DNA from: Pedobacter sp. ISL-64
Lineage (GTDB): Bacteria; Bacteroidota; Bacteroidia; Sphingobacteriales; Sphingobacteriaceae
Direction: 5' to 3'
DNA length: 64,000 bases
Assembly (NCBI RefSeq): GCF_018613605.1
Contig: NZ_JAGGPU010000002.1
Location: 248,001-312,000 of the forward strand
Positions 62,696 to 64,000 of the stretch are shown here, piece by piece. The notes below the pieces were generated by a model. It was not told where the DNA came from. It was given only the letters and a program-made list of their open reading frames with translations, and ran no database searches. Made by a program: the position numbers and the translations under genes. How positions within the stretch are numbered: the stretch's first letter is position 1; every line of letters starts with the position of its first letter.

Positions 62696-62719
62696 AAAAC
62701 CCCGAATATTCGGGGTTTT
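62696..62719 (-). terminator. Terminator of ndk (symmetrical)
   Basis: A perfect 24-bp palindrome: AAAACCCC, centre GAATATTC, then GGGGTTTT. On the minus strand it follows the ndk stop by 24 bases with a T-rich tail (ATTGTTTTATC). It could work in both directions. Confidence 0.85.
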
Positions 62720-62743
62720 ATCGTAAGTTTTTTGTGTTGAAAA

Positions 62744-63163
62744 CTAGAAACGTTCGTCTGCTTTGAAGAAGAAGTTACCTTCAATTTCTGCATTCTCATC
62801 AGAATCTGAACCGTGAACCGCGTTAGCATCGATTGATTTTGCATATTTCTGACGGATAGTTCCTTCTGCTGCCTCAGCTGGGTTAGTAGCACCGATCAAT
62901 TTTCTGAAATCTTCGATGGCATTGTCTTTTTCTAAAATAGCAGCAACAATAGGTCCTGAAGACATAAAGCTTACTAAATCTTTGTAAAAAGGACGCTCAG
63001 CGTGAACAGCATAGAACTGACCAGCAGTTTCATCTGTAAGTTTAGTATATTTTAATGCGATGATTTTAAAACCAGCATTTGTAATGTCGTTAATGATCGA
63101 TCCGATATGGCCGTTTGCTACTGCGTCAGGCTTGATCATGGTAAAAGTTCTGTTAGTGCTCAT
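62744..63163 (-). CDS. ndk: Nucleoside diphosphate kinase
   Basis: 139 residues from the ATG at 63163 ([20 protein letters not shown]). The frame extends to 63220, but that extension covers the promoter. Motifs: [29 protein letters not shown], and the active-site His in [15 protein letters not shown]. It moves phosphate between nucleoside tri- and diphosphates through a phospho-His. It is followed by a strong terminator. Confidence 0.97.
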   Translation of the reverse strand: MSTNRTFTMIKPDAVANGHIGSIINDITNAGFKIIALKYTKLTDETAGQFYAVHAERPFYKDLVSFMSSGPIVAAILEKDNAIEDFRKLIGATNPAEAAEGTIRQKYAKSIDANAVHGSDSDENAEIEGNFFFKADERF

Positions 63164-63189
63164 TGTGCTTTTGATATCAATTTTTTTTG

Positions 63190-63197
63190 CAAAAATA
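63190..63197 (-). promoter_or_regulatory. Probable -7 promoter element of ndk
   Basis: TATTTTTG on the minus strand fits TAnnTTTG and lies 26 bases before the ndk ATG. This supports the start at 63163 over the one at 63220. Confidence 0.6.
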
Positions 63198-63383
63198 CGT
63201 TTTAATTGATGAATAATCAATAAACATTGTTTTTCGGTCGCGAACCGAGGTTCGTAATGGATAATTAGGCTTCAAATGGCTAACTGAGCTTTTTTTAAGT
63301 TGTATAATCCTGTTAATCTCCATCTCTTTTAAAACTATGATCCTACTAATCCTAAAATCCTTTAATCCTAATCTAAATTTACT

Positions 63384-63391
63384 TAGCTTTG
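63384..63391 (+). promoter_or_regulatory. Probable -7 promoter element of the DHH gene
   Basis: TAGCTTTG fits TAnnTTTG and ends 15 bases before the ATG at 63407. Upstream, 63330-63375 consists of AATCCTA/AATCCTTTAATCC repeat units. Confidence 0.55.
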
Positions 63392-63406
63392 CAGCGCAAA
63401 AAATAT

Positions 63407-64000
63407 ATGCTTACACTAACTGAATTAAAAACATTATTAGCTACGCCACAACGAATTGTGATCACCACGCATCACAAACCCGATGGCGATGCGATGGGTT
63501 CATCTCTGGGGTTATATGGATATTTAATTCAAAAAGGCCATCATGTTAAGGTAATCACACCTACAGATTATCCTACCTTTCTGCATTGGATGCCAAATAA
63601 TGGCGATGTAATTATTTTTACAGAAGAGCAAGATAAGGCCGCTAAGTTAGTGGATGAAGCTTCGCTCATATTTTGCCTTGATTTTAACACCCTAGGCAGG
63701 ATTAATGAACTTGGCGAATTGGTTAGAGCAGCAGGAGCAAAAAAAATCATGATCGATCATCACCTCGAACCTGAAGATTTTGATGATTACCGTCATTGGG
63801 ATATTAATGCCTGTGCTGCTGCGCAATTGGTTTACGATTTTATTGTTAATCAATTGGAAGATAAAGCTGGCATCAACAAAGATGTTGCAGCCTGTTTGTA
63901 CACCGGTATCATGACCGATTCTGGATCTTTCCGCTTTCCTTCAGCTACAGCCGATGTATACCGTATTGCAGCTGATTTGATAGATCTTGGTGCCGAGCAC
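63407..64000 (+). CDS. DHH-family phosphoesterase, NrnA-like oligoribonuclease/pAp phosphatase (partial)
   Basis: The first 198 residues are present; the gene runs off the window. DHH-family metal motifs are present: THHKPDGDAMGSSLGLYGYL (motif I, His and Asp ligands), CLDFN (motif II), MIDHHLEP (the DHH itself) and GIMTDSGSFRFPSATA (motif IV). The order and spacing match NrnA, which degrades short RNA fragments and dephosphorylates pAp. The DHHA1 substrate domain must lie beyond the window. Confidence 0.9.
   Translation, partial: MLTLTELKTLLATPQRIVITTHHKPDGDAMGSSLGLYGYLIQKGHHVKVITPTDYPTFLHWMPNNGDVIIFTEEQDKAAKLVDEASLIFCLDFNTLGRINELGELVRAAGAKKIMIDHHLEPEDFDDYRHWDINACAAAQLVYDFIVNQLEDKAGINKDVAACLYTGIMTDSGSFRFPSATADVYRIAADLIDLGAEH

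Overview
The window looks like a chromosomal segment of a Bacteroidota organism close to Pedobacter (Sphingobacteriaceae). The evidence is three SusC/SusD-type outer-membrane uptake loci, many short lipoproteins with the Cys-Lys-Lys-Asp/Glu start typical of the phylum, TAnnTTTG promoter boxes in place of Shine-Dalgarno-driven starts, an ECF sigma/FecR pair, and AT-rich intergenic DNA full of short dispersed palindromes. The genus is inferred from gene style, not from a search.

Region 1 (1-11341) is an operon of SusC, SusD and five predicted surface lipoproteins (fasciclin; IPT plus delta-60 propeller; degenerate phosphatase-like plus LamG-like; DUF1735 plus PA14; PKD plus F5/8-like). It ends at a terminator and contains no recognisable glycan-cleaving enzyme. 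A separate large secreted glutaminase-like protein follows (11486-13960). Region 2 (14500-17873) holds dinB, a small unknown gene, a single-domain response regulator and a LacI-type regulator.

Region 3 (17963-34487) is a maltodextrin/starch locus. Twin perfect LacI-type operators precede susC-susD-susE. After an internal terminator come a cyclomaltodextrinase-like GH13, beta-phosphoglucomutase, a GH65 phosphorylase, a second GH13, an MFS sugar symporter and a CBM48-GH13 lipoprotein. Likely flow: SusCDE capture dextrins, the GH13 enzymes cut them outside the cytoplasm, the symporter brings maltose or glucose in, GH65 makes beta-glucose-1-phosphate and the mutase makes glucose-6-phosphate.

Region 4 (34645-46570) is an ECF sigma factor, then an unusual 815-bp repeat-filled gap, a FecR anti-sigma factor, a SusC carrying an STN signalling domain, a SusD_2 lipoprotein, a GH20 hexosaminidase with a LamG-like tail, and an S10 carboxypeptidase. 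Region 5 (47116-64000) is housekeeping: accA, two tandem DUF2723/TMEM260-like membrane proteins, tRNA-Gln, prs, rplY, pth, a TPR membrane protein, recF, a DUF721/DciA-like gene, a small lipoprotein, an FKBP isomerase, ndk and the start of a DHH phosphoesterase.

The most unusual feature is the number of dispersed inverted-repeat families (at least eight). They include a large palindromic element present about five times. Three short palindromes have been absorbed into the N-terminal codons of genes in the maltodextrin locus. No CRISPR array, transposase, integrase or rRNA gene was seen.
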